Positions 34,743-42,829 of a stretch of 64,000 nucleotides of DNA are shown here, in pieces (positions within the stretch are counted from its first letter, which is position 1; each line of letters opens with the position of its first letter). Position numbers and translations under genes: made by a program. The DNA comes from Patiriisocius sp047730165 (GTDB lineage Bacteria > Bacteroidota > Bacteroidia > Flavobacteriales > Flavobacteriaceae): positions 868,001 to 932,000 of the forward strand of contig NZ_CP159834.1 of assembly GCF_047730165.1 (NCBI RefSeq), given 5' to 3'. The notes under the pieces are model-generated. The model was not told the origin of the DNA. It saw only the letters and a list, made by a program, of their open reading frames with translations, and did not search any database.

Positions 34743-36566
34743 ATGACTAGAACGATTTTTATGATGGCCACGACGCTTTTCTTCTTCGGAAATGTGACAG
34801 GGCAAAACAATACTCCTTATTGGCAACAACACGTAGATTACACGATGGATATCGATGTGGATGTAGATAAGAACCAATACGAAGGGGAACAGACTTTAGT
34901 TTACACTAACAACTCTCCAGACGCATTAGACCGTGTATTTTATCATCTTTACTTTAATGCTTTTCAGCCAGGAAGTGAAATGGACGTACGTTCTTTAACT
35001 ATAGAGGATCCAGATTCTCGTGTGGGTAATCGTATCTCTAAGCTCAGTCCAGATGAGATAGGATACATTAATCCTACAGCGCTTACTCAAGATGGAAAAA
35101 AACTTAAGTATAAAGTAGTTGGGACGGTACTTGAAGTACAACTAAACACACCCATACAACCAGGAGCAAAATGCACCTTTAAAATGAATTGGGACGCGCA
35201 AGTTCCATTGCAAGTGCGCCGTAGCGGTCGCGATAATGCAGAGGGTATTAAGTTATCTATGACACAGTGGTACCCAAAAATCGCGGAATACGATTTTCAA
35301 GGATGGCATGCAGACCCATACATAGGGCGTGAGTTTCATAGCCCTTGGGGCGACTTTGATGTGACGATCCATATTGATAAAGACTATCTCATTGCAGGAA
35401 CGGGATACAGCGCAGAAAATGTGATGGGTTCTAGCGACTTTGAAGCGGTAAAAAAAGGCAAGAATGGAAAAAAAACTTGGCACTTTACAGCGCCAAAAGT
35501 TCACGACTTTACATGGGCTGCAGATAATGAATATGTCCATGATCAATATGAAGGGCCCAAAGGAGTAACCCTTAACTTCTACTACAAAAACAATCCAGAG
35601 ATTGCAGAAAACTGGAAAAACCTACAGCCTAAAACAGCAGAAATGCTTGCTTTTTATAATGAAAATATTGGTGAGTATCCTTACAAACAATACTCCGTGA
35701 TCCAGGGTGGTGACGGTGGTATGGAGTATGCGATGTGTACCTTAATTACTGGTAATAGAAAGTTTAGCAGCCTTATGGGTGTAACAGCACATGAGCTAGC
35801 ACACACTTGGTTTCAGTTTTTAATGGCAACAAATGAAGGGAAACATGAGTGGATGGACGAAGGTTTTACTTCATATATTTCTAATCTTGCCATGGCAAAA
35901 ATTAATGGTGATGATAACCCAAATCCACATTCGGGTTCTTACGGCGGGTACAACTTTTTAGCTACTAGCGGAAAAGAACAACCACAAACTACCCATGCAG
36001 ATCGTTATGCTAGTAACCGCGCATACGGAATTACAGCTTATAGCAAAGGAGCTGTTTTCTTAGCGCAATTAGAATACATCATCGGGAAAGAAAATGTAGA
36101 AAAAACCTTGAATCGTTATTTTGATGAGTGGTCTTTTAAACACCCAACACCTAATGATTTTATTCGTGTAGCAGAAAGAGTGAGCGGCATAGAGCTAGAT
36201 TGGTATTTAATGGACTGGACACAAACGACAAACACGATTGACTACGCGATTAAAGAAGTAACATCAGGAGCAGATGGAACTAAAGTAACATTAGAGCGTA
36301 TAGGATTAATGGGAATGCCTATAGACCTAGACGTAACCTATGCAGACGGCAGCCAAGAGCAATTTTACATCCCTTTACAAATGATGCGTGCAGAAAAGCC
36401 AAACACATATAAAGGAATGACGAGAACCCAAGCAAAAGACTGGGCTTGGGCGTATCCTACCTATGAGTTAATGATCCCTGCGGGAAAAGAAGTAAAAAGC
36501 ATGATAATTGATGCGAGTATGCTGATGGCAGATATAGATCGTGAGAACAATGGATGGGGAGAATAG
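34743..36566 (+). CDS. M1 family zinc metallopeptidase, secreted
   Basis: 607 residues with a signal peptide (MTRTIFMMATTLFFFGNVTGQ). Zinc site HExxH-x18-E is complete: His350, His354 and Glu373 (HELAH ... WMDEGF). The exopeptidase substrate-recognition motif appears as GGMEYAM in place of GAMEN. It is an aminopeptidase-like protein of the M1 group common in Bacteroidota envelopes. Fourth peptidase in this part of the window besides S8 and S41. Monocistronic by flanking terminators. Confidence 0.95.
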   Translation: MTRTIFMMATTLFFFGNVTGQNNTPYWQQHVDYTMDIDVDVDKNQYEGEQTLVYTNNSPDALDRVFYHLYFNAFQPGSEMDVRSLTIEDPDSRVGNRISKLSPDEIGYINPTALTQDGKKLKYKVVGTVLEVQLNTPIQPGAKCTFKMNWDAQVPLQVRRSGRDNAEGIKLSMTQWYPKIAEYDFQGWHADPYIGREFHSPWGDFDVTIHIDKDYLIAGTGYSAENVMGSSDFEAVKKGKNGKKTWHFTAPKVHDFTWAADNEYVHDQYEGPKGVTLNFYYKNNPEIAENWKNLQPKTAEMLAFYNENIGEYPYKQYSVIQGGDGGMEYAMCTLITGNRKFSSLMGVTAHELAHTWFQFLMATNEGKHEWMDEGFTSYISNLAMAKINGDDNPNPHSGSYGGYNFLATSGKEQPQTTHADRYASNRAYGITAYSKGAVFLAQLEYIIGKENVEKTLNRYFDEWSFKHPTPNDFIRVAERVSGIELDWYLMDWTQTTNTIDYAIKEVTSGADGTKVTLERIGLMGMPIDLDVTYADGSQEQFYIPLQMMRAEKPNTYKGMTRTQAKDWAWAYPTYELMIPAGKEVKSMIIDASMLMADIDRENNGWGE

Positions 36567-36586
36567 TCCTTTCTTTATAAAAATAT

Positions 36587-36614
36587 AAAGCGCTGTTCAC
36601 ACAGCGCTTTTTTT
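36587..36614 (+). terminator. Rho-independent terminator after the M1 peptidase
   Basis: Perfect 10-bp stem (36587-36596 with 36601-36610), TCAC loop, seven Ts counting the stem end. Confidence 0.9.
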
Positions 36615-36638
36615 ATGCGATTACCTCACAATCATTAT

Positions 36639-36646
36639 TATCTTTG
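36639..36646 (+). promoter_or_regulatory. -7 promoter element of rnpA
   Basis: TATCTTTG, exact match to TAnnTTTG, 43 bp before the rnpA ATG. Confidence 0.65.
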
Positions 36647-36689
36647 CCCACTAGGCTGACTAAGTTCTTAGCGTATTTTTATTAGACTC

Positions 36690-37049
36690 ATGAAACTCAC
36701 CCTCAACAAAACAGACCGACTTAAATCTAAGAAAGCAATTACACAGCTTTTTGAGGAGGGGAAGTCTTTTAAAAAGTTTCCTCTAAGAGTGTTGTATTTA
36801 CCCATGGAGAATGCAAACAAAACCAAAGCGGGGTTCTCCGTACCCAAGCGTCTATTTAAACTTGCCGTAGATCGTAATCGTATAAAAAGACAATTGCGTG
36901 AAGCGTATCGCCAAAACAAGGCGTCTTTAGAAAAAGAAACCGATACGAAATTTATCCTTATGTTTATTTTTGTGGGGCGAGAAGACCTGCCTTATGCTCA
37001 GATTGAGAAAGCAGTCCTCGGGTTGTTAAAGCAATTAAAGCAGGCTTAA
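36690..37049 (+). CDS. rnpA: Ribonuclease P protein component
   Basis: 119 residues. RnpA binds the RNase P RNA and helps it cleave tRNA 5' leaders. The family hallmark is clear: GKSFKKFPLRVLYLP ... KAGFSVPKRLFKLAVDRNRIKRQLREAYR, matching the RNR-x-x-RR-x-xRE box. rpmH, its usual upstream neighbour near the origin in many bacteria, is absent, as in most Bacteroidota. The S41 peptidase gene follows at a 202-bp distance. Confidence 0.96.
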   Translation: MKLTLNKTDRLKSKKAITQLFEEGKSFKKFPLRVLYLPMENANKTKAGFSVPKRLFKLAVDRNRIKRQLREAYRQNKASLEKETDTKFILMFIFVGREDLPYAQIEKAVLGLLKQLKQA

Positions 37050-37229
37050 ATGTGGGTTTTTATTACTATTTTGGTTGTTTAAAACTAATTCGGGAATAAA
37101 TTAAGTTTGTATCGCTTAGGAAATACGCTAAACTTGAAAAAGGCGTTTTACAATAGAGCCTATCAATTCTTATATGGGCGACGTGGGTCAATGATTCCCG
37201 TTTCCGAAGTTTAATAAGACAAATAGTTC

Positions 37230-37243
37230 CCCGACTTCTCGGG
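37230..37243 (+). promoter_or_regulatory. Hairpin 8 nt upstream of the S41 peptidase start
   Basis: CCCGACTTCTCGGG: 5-bp GC-rich stem with CTTC loop (37230-37234 with 37239-37243), ending 8 nt before the ATG at 37252. Similar position to the dusB and rnr hairpins. Possible translational control element; function not shown. Confidence 0.45.
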
Positions 37244-37251
37244 TCTTCAAG

Positions 37252-38883
37252 ATGAAAAAGAAAATAGCAATAGCAGGACTGGCCGTAGTGGTTTTTTTTA
37301 CCTCTGTAGGGTTTGTGAATAATAAAAACGACTTTTTTGAAATCGCAAAACAGATCGAGATTTTCACTACGCTTTACAAAGAACTCAACATGAATTATGT
37401 GGACGAGCAGACGCCGGCCACACTAATGGATAAGGCTATTGAGGGAATGCTAGCAGACCTAGATCCTTATACGCGCTACTGGAACGAACAGGCGGTAGAG
37501 GATTCTCGCATACGTAATAACGGGGTCTATACAGGAGTAGGGGCCTCAGTGCGAACACTAGAAGATAAAATGATCATCATTGAGCCATTTAAGGGCTATC
37601 CTGCCGATATAGCAGGATTAAAAGCAGGAGATAAGATTATAGAAATTGACGGCAACAAAATTGAAGGTTATGAAGGCGACGCTCGTAATTTATTAAAAGG
37701 AACCGCCGGTACGAAGGCAAAAATCACCTACATCCGCCAGGGTAACGAAGCCAAAACTACCGTAGAGCGATCTGCAGTAGAGGTGGATGCCGTGTCTTTT
37801 TATAAGCTCGTTCAAGGTGATGTGGGGTATATTGTTTTGACAAAGTTTAATAAAAAAACCACCGTACAAACCAGAAGTGCACTTGAAGATTTAAAAAGTC
37901 AAGGAGCGACAAAAATCATTCTTGATTTACGTGGTAATCCTGGTGGGTTATTAAACGAAGCAATTAGTATTGTCAACTTATTTGTACCAAAAGGCGAAGT
38001 CATTACCACAACAAAATCTGACATTGCTAAATACAATAAGGTATATAAAACGACCAAAGAGCCTGAAGACCTGGAGATCCCTTTAGTGGTTTTAGTAAAT
38101 GGCCGTAGTGCTTCTGCCAGTGAGATTGTTTCTGGTGGACTTCAAGATCTAGACAGGGCTGTAATAGTGGGCGCTAGAAGTTTTGGAAAAGGCCTTGTAC
38201 AGCGCCCTAAAAAGTTGACTTACGGTACCCAGTTAAAAGTGACTATCTCAAGATATTACACCCCAAGCGGTCGTTGTATACAAGCCTTAGACTACTGGAA
38301 TCGTGATGAGAACGGAGACCCAATACGAGTAGACAGTAAAGAATACAATGCGTTTAAAACAAAAGGCGGTCGCACCGTTTATGACGGTGGTGGTATTTTA
38401 CCAGACGTCGAACTTGAGACTTCTGTTTTTAGCCCCATTACAACAGCCTTGTTAAAAGACAACGCGATCTTTGATTATGCGACGGAGTACCATTACAAAA
38501 ACACAATGACAGACTGGAAGGATTTTGTTTTTTCAGATTCAGATTTTCAAGATTTCTTAGGTTTTTTAAAGCGTAATAATTTTGAGTACGAAACAGACAC
38601 AGAAAAGAAGTTTGAAGAAGCGTTGCGTCGTGCAGAGGATGATGACTTGAAAGATGAAATAGCAGCGAGCTATAGCAAACTAATGGAACAGATAGGTGCT
38701 GCAAAAGAACGTAAAGTAACAAAGAAGAAAGCAGAGGTAATGTCTTTGTTGAGTGACGAGATATTAAAACGTTATTTCTATGCAGAAGGTTTATACGATT
38801 ATCAACTGGAACACAATCCAGAAATATTAAAGGCAATTGAGATCTTGAATGATGATAAAAAATATAAAAGAATATTGAAGTAA
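37252..38883 (+). CDS. C-terminal processing peptidase (S41)
   Basis: 543 residues with a signal or anchor helix at residues 1-23. A PDZ domain (about residues 85-170: GVGASVRTLEDKMIIIEPF...GLKAGDKIIEIDG) is followed by the S41 fold. Catalytic Ser288 (in GRSASASE) and Lys313 (SFGKGLVQ), 25 residues apart, are the Ser-Lys dyad. The C-terminal 130 residues are helical and basic. It is a CtpA/Prc-like protease acting in the periplasm. It starts 202 bp after rnpA, probably from its own promoter. Confidence 0.95.
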   Translation: MKKKIAIAGLAVVVFFTSVGFVNNKNDFFEIAKQIEIFTTLYKELNMNYVDEQTPATLMDKAIEGMLADLDPYTRYWNEQAVEDSRIRNNGVYTGVGASVRTLEDKMIIIEPFKGYPADIAGLKAGDKIIEIDGNKIEGYEGDARNLLKGTAGTKAKITYIRQGNEAKTTVERSAVEVDAVSFYKLVQGDVGYIVLTKFNKKTTVQTRSALEDLKSQGATKIILDLRGNPGGLLNEAISIVNLFVPKGEVITTTKSDIAKYNKVYKTTKEPEDLEIPLVVLVNGRSASASEIVSGGLQDLDRAVIVGARSFGKGLVQRPKKLTYGTQLKVTISRYYTPSGRCIQALDYWNRDENGDPIRVDSKEYNAFKTKGGRTVYDGGGILPDVELETSVFSPITTALLKDNAIFDYATEYHYKNTMTDWKDFVFSDSDFQDFLGFLKRNNFEYETDTEKKFEEALRRAEDDDLKDEIAASYSKLMEQIGAAKERKVTKKKAEVMSLLSDEILKRYFYAEGLYDYQLEHNPEILKAIEILNDDKKYKRILK

Positions 38884-38887
38884 TTCT

Positions 38888-39700
38888 ATGACAGAATTCC
38901 TTCACTTTTTTGAAACAATGCCCATCTGGATGAAAGCCGGATGGGTGTTTTCATTTTGGCGTTTTTTTGGTTGGCAGAAGGGTGTTATTCTTTTATTAAA
39001 GCACCGTATCGTAAATGGAGACAAGCACGTACAAATCTCTTCCTACTGTTTTTTGTGATGACTATAAACGCGGTGTTTGGTGTTGTTACCCTTGGGGTTT
39101 TTAACTGGTTACACTACTCAATTTGGGTTCTTACATTTGTTTGAAGCGCCCGTTTGGGTAAAATTGCTGCTGTCGCTTCTTGTGCTAGATTTTATCGCGC
39201 AATACAGCGTTCATTATTTATTGCATAAAGTGCCCTTATTATGGCGTTTGCACCTCGTTCATCATACAGATAAAATGGTAGATGCCACCGCGGGAACACG
39301 ACACCACCCTTTAGATTTTATTTTACGCGAAACCTTTGCGTTCATTGCTGTTGTCTTAATGGGAGTGGCTATTTCGTTTTATATGTTTTACCGTATTCTG
39401 AGTATTGCATTCACGTATTTTACGCACGCAAATGTCTCCCTGCCCACCTCCCTTGATAAAACGCTCAGTTATGTTATTGTAACACCAGATATGCATAAGT
39501 TTCACCATCATAACCAGCTTCCTTGGACCGATAGCAACTATGGTAATGTGTTTTCTATTTGGGATCGTCTTTTTGGTACTTTTACCTACAGAAACGTCAA
39601 AGACATTGTATACGGTATCGACATAGCAGACCACACGAACGACGAAAGTATTGGCGTACAGCTTGGCATACCATTTAATAAAAACGTTAAATCTAAGTAG
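38888..39700 (+). pseudogene. Sterol desaturase/fatty acid hydroxylase family gene with two frameshifts
   Basis: The N-terminus (ATG 38888: MTEFLHFFETMPIWMKAGW) and the C-terminal two thirds (to 39700) are in one frame, but the middle (about 38945-39120: ILAFFWLAEGCYSFIKAPYRKWRQ, then NAVFGVV) is readable only in another, and the first frame hits a TGA near 39058. A missing T in GTGTTTTCATT near 38945 and an extra base near GGGGTTTTT (39092-39101) would restore one continuous membrane hydroxylase. The di-iron histidine motifs HYLLH, HLVHH and HKFHHH are intact in the last part. Compensating errors in homopolymers suggest sequencing error; genuine decay is equally possible. Confidence 0.75.
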
Positions 39701-39793
39701 GTTATTTAATGTGATTGCGTGACCTAGTTACAAGAGAGCCGCGTCATGATAAAATCGATAACTCGGATAGAAACAGGTGGCGCTTAAAATTCA

Positions 39794-40234
39794 TCATGAT
39801 TTAAGCATGGCCACATGGGGAATTCCATCTTCTAAATAACCTTCTCCAATGGCTGTAAAGCCGTGTGATTCATAAAATGAAATAAGATATGTTTGAGCAG
39901 AAAGTTTAATTTCTTCTGTATTAAACCTGCTTTGTATAGCATCAATAGAGGCTTTCATTATGTCGTGACCAAAGCCGTATTTACGAGCGTCCATATCCAC
40001 AACTACTCTCCCTATAGAGGCCTCTTTAAAATAAATTCCCGCATCAAAACAGCGCGTGTATGCGACAACCTTGCCGTCCTTTTCTCCAATAACATGTAGC
40101 GCTTTTAAGTCTTTACCGTCAATGTCTTGATACACGCAGTCTTGCTCTACCACAAATACTTCGCTGCGCAGTTGGAGAAGGCTATGAAGTTCTATTGTGG
40201 TTAATTCTTCAAATGTTTTTATTGAGATATTCAT
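39794..40234 (-). CDS. GNAT family N-acetyltransferase, ElaA-like
   Basis: 146 residues. The pattern LRSEVFVVEQDCVYQDIDGKD...HVIGEKDGKVVAYTRCFD...ASIGRVVVDMDARKYGFGHDIMKASI matches the ElaA subgroup of GNAT acetyltransferases; the R-x-x-G-x-G/A acetyl-CoA loop appears as ARKYGFGH. Substrate unknown. Not in an operon: the neighbouring genes are at 94 bp (convergent) and 141 bp. Confidence 0.9.
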   Translation of the reverse strand: MNISIKTFEELTTIELHSLLQLRSEVFVVEQDCVYQDIDGKDLKALHVIGEKDGKVVAYTRCFDAGIYFKEASIGRVVVDMDARKYGFGHDIMKASIDAIQSRFNTEEIKLSAQTYLISFYESHGFTAIGEGYLEDGIPHVAMLKS

Positions 40235-40375
40235 GGAGCAAATTTAAGCGTTTAAAGAAAAAAGGAGTTAGGCGTGTTGCTATTTAGATCAGTAAAAATA
40301 AGAAAATTGATTTGGTATTTAATTGCCACTACAGAATTCTCAATCAAGTTTAGTATTAAACTAAATACAAAAAAA

Positions 40376-41296
40376 TCAATCTTGAACAATAATGTCTTTA
40401 GGGTCATCCTTATCGTATTCCGGCTGTAGGGTTACGTGATTAATTTTAAACTCGTGATAAAGTACCTCTTCAATTTCTTCAGAAATTTTATCAAATTGAG
40501 AAATCGTGACATCCTCTGAAAATTCTAAGTGTGCTTCTAGGTGTATTTCTTTTTCGTTTAATTGCCAGATATGCATGTGATGAACGTTTCTAACTGTTGG
40601 TATCTCTTGTATTTTACTACTTACTAGGGAAACATCAAGATTTTCTGGAGTGAACAACATTAACACCTTAAAACTTTCTTTTAATAGTTTATAGCCCATA
40701 ATGACTAGGTAGATAGCTATCAGAACCGTTAAGACACTATCCACCCAAAACCAACCAAGATACTTCATCAACAAGCCACCTACGAGTACCGCAACTGAAG
40801 CTGCCATATCTGTCATTAAATGTAAATAGGCGGAACGCATATTCATGTTACTTTTAGAATCTTTATGCAGAAGCAGGACACTAAAACCATTTGCTAAAAT
40901 ACCTAATAATGCCAACCATATAACAATAGAGCTATCAATTTTTTGAGGATCAAAAAAGCGGTGAATCGCTTCATAAACTAGACAGATCGCAACAATAATT
41001 AAGGATAATGCATTTACAAAAGCAGCAATAATTTCTGCTCGTTTATAACCAAACGTTCGCTCTGGAGAGGCTTCTTTTTTTGAGTATAGATCAGCTACAT
41101 AACTTACAATCAACGATAATACGTCACTAAAGTTATGCAATGCATCACTTAATAAGGAAAGACTTCCAGAGATAAGACCCCCAATAACTTGAGCTACGGT
41201 GATAGCTATATTCAAGAAAATAGAAAGTAGTAGTTTTTTACCCTTTAGATCTGGATGCGCATGTGCGTGGCTGTGATTATGTGAATGCTCGCTCAT
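40376..41296 (-). CDS. Cation diffusion facilitator (zinc/cadmium/cobalt exporter)
   Basis: 306 residues with six transmembrane helices. The metal sites HNFSDVL (helix 2) and HLMTDMAAS (helix 5) carry the His/Asp residues of the transport site. The N-terminus is His-rich (HSHNHSHAHAHPDLKG) and probably binds zinc. The C-terminal cytoplasmic ferredoxin-like domain keeps HHMHIWQLNEKEIHLEAH. CzcD/ZitB-like proton-coupled efflux of divalent metals is likely; the specific metal is inferred. Confidence 0.95.
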   Translation of the reverse strand: MSEHSHNHSHAHAHPDLKGKKLLLSIFLNIAITVAQVIGGLISGSLSLLSDALHNFSDVLSLIVSYVADLYSKKEASPERTFGYKRAEIIAAFVNALSLIIVAICLVYEAIHRFFDPQKIDSSIVIWLALLGILANGFSVLLLHKDSKSNMNMRSAYLHLMTDMAASVAVLVGGLLMKYLGWFWVDSVLTVLIAIYLVIMGYKLLKESFKVLMLFTPENLDVSLVSSKIQEIPTVRNVHHMHIWQLNEKEIHLEAHLEFSEDVTISQFDKISEEIEEVLYHEFKINHVTLQPEYDKDDPKDIIVQD

Positions 41297-41521
41297 TTAT
41301 TTGTGTTCAATCGTGTCCTTACCTTGTTTCAGGAAGTGGTTGCGGTTAATAGTAAAAATAATATACTAAAACTTAATCTAAGATTGGCAGCGGTGGTAAA
41401 ACCTACAAAGATCTCTCGTATGTCGCTCACACCTTACATAAAATTTTAAATTATATAAAATTTCCGAAGCAAATAGAACAGGTATTACGTTAGCGCGTTG
41501 TAAACTTTAAGCACTTTCTTC
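41297..41521. other. 225-bp intergenic region
   Basis: No gene seen. One copy of the 9-mer TTTCCGAAG lies at 41461-41469. Otherwise AT-rich. Confidence 0.5.
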
Positions 41522-41950
41522 TTACATACAAATTTTATCTACTCTGTTCTGATGACGGCCACCCTCAAACGGGGTATTCAAATATGTTTCCACCATTTTT
41601 ACTGCTTGTGGAATGGATGTAAATCGCGCAGGAATACACAATATATTAGCATCGTTATGTTGTCTAACGAGTGTTACAATTTCTTCGGTCCAGCAAAGGC
41701 CAGCACGCACGTTTGGATACTTATTTGCTGTCATTGCCACACCGTTTGCACTACCACATATAAGTATACCATATAGTACTTCTTTATCATTTACTGCTTT
41801 TGCAACAGGACTAGCAAAGTCTGGATAGTCTACACTATCTAAAGTATCTGTACCATAATTTACTACTTCGTGGCCTTGCTTTTCTAAATATTTTACAATA
41901 GCAAATTTATAATCTGGTCCTGCGTGATCGTTTCCTATAGCTATTTTCAT
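41522..41950 (-). CDS. rpiB: Ribose 5-phosphate isomerase B
   Basis: 142 residues from the ATG at 41950 (MKIAIGNDHAGPDYKFAI); a TTG four codons earlier is unlikely. RpiB interconverts ribose 5-phosphate and ribulose 5-phosphate in the pentose phosphate pathway. NDHAG and CGSANGVAMTANKYPNVRAG carry the phosphate-binding and catalytic-Cys segments. It lies upstream of, and divergent from, rnr with an 879-bp gap between them. Confidence 0.95.
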   Translation of the reverse strand: MKIAIGNDHAGPDYKFAIVKYLEKQGHEVVNYGTDTLDSVDYPDFASPVAKAVNDKEVLYGILICGSANGVAMTANKYPNVRAGLCWTEEIVTLVRQHNDANILCIPARFTSIPQAVKMVETYLNTPFEGGRHQNRVDKICM

Positions 41951-42644
41951 AATGGTGCCCAAGAGGAGGGGTTTGCTTTAAATTAATACTTGAAATTCAA
42001 AGATAAAAAAAGCGTCCATTAATAAGATATCTAAATGGAGTAGATATAAACAAAGCTGGAAATTTTATGTATATGAGAAGTTGTGTTGAGCGTATTAACA
42101 TTTCGGTTAATAACTCTGTTTATAATTATACGTCTAAAAAAGATAGAATTATTTGTGGAATCCAATTAAAAATGACAGCCAGGTATTAATCGAGATACAC
42201 TAAATATAACTCTCCTGTTTTTAGATTACTTATTAGCATCAAATGATCAGATACCAACATTTATAAGTGATAATCTTATTAAAAATATGTTGTGAATTGA
42301 GGTTATAAACAGATGTTAATAGCATCTATTAATTCCTTCAATTACAAGAGTATATACTGCTTATAAGTTGTTGATAAGCCTCCAACTCTTTTCTATAAAT
42401 CACATGTAGTACTTTTTACTAAATAAGTTATACCTGTTATGAACATACCATCATGAGCATCATTGTTTTTTAAAAATTTATAAAAAGGAATAATGATATT
42501 ACATGGTGTGTTGATAAGTGCAATAACTAAGAATTTTAGATAATCTTAATTAGGGCGATTCACTAAAAAAAATAAAACAGACAAATTTTAAATTTCTTTT
42601 TAACCTCTTAAACTAAACATAATATTCATTTAATAATTAAAGTG

Positions 42645-42652
42645 TAGCTTTG
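42645..42652 (+). promoter_or_regulatory. -7 promoter element of rnr
   Basis: TAGCTTTG, exact TAnnTTTG match, predicting an unusually long leader of about 170 nt before the rnr ATG at 42830. Confidence 0.55.
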
Positions 42653-42808
42653 CAGCAATCTTAAACGATTGATTTAAATAGAATTCATCTTAATTTAAAT
42701 CTTCTTCACTTGAATTCTAGTTCGTCCGAACATCATAAAAATCAATTACCTTTAAGAAAAATAAATTAAATAGGTAGCTCACTAGAGATGAGAACCAGAT
42801 GAAAAATA

Positions 42809-42822
42809 CCCGCATATGCGGG
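42809..42822 (+). promoter_or_regulatory. Palindrome 7 nt upstream of the rnr start
   Basis: CCCGCATATGCGGG, perfect 14-bp palindrome (5-bp GC stem with ATAT loop as RNA), ending 7 nt before ATG 42830. It could be an operator or a leader hairpin. RNase R is a cold-induced structure-resolving nuclease, so translational control is plausible. Confidence 0.45.
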
Positions 42823-42829
42823 CACAAAT

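Larger units (their letters stand above)
41951..42829. other. 879-bp AT-rich non-coding region with DnaA-box-like 9-mers (candidate origin)
   Basis: No frame here looks like a gene. Two exact copies of TGTTGATAA (reverse of TTATCAACA) lie at 42369-42377 and 42509-42517. Two related TTATnAACA sequences lie at 42303-42311 and 42437-42445. The DNA is very AT-rich and flanked by divergent genes. An rnr promoter box is at 42645-42652 and a palindrome at 42809-42822. It could be an origin of replication or just a long regulatory leader; see findings. Confidence 0.45.

Noticed and set aside
36690..37049. rnpA as a sign that the origin lies here
   Set aside because: rpmH and dnaA are not adjacent, and rnpA alone is not origin-linked in Bacteroidota. 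The parS and gap evidence lies elsewhere.
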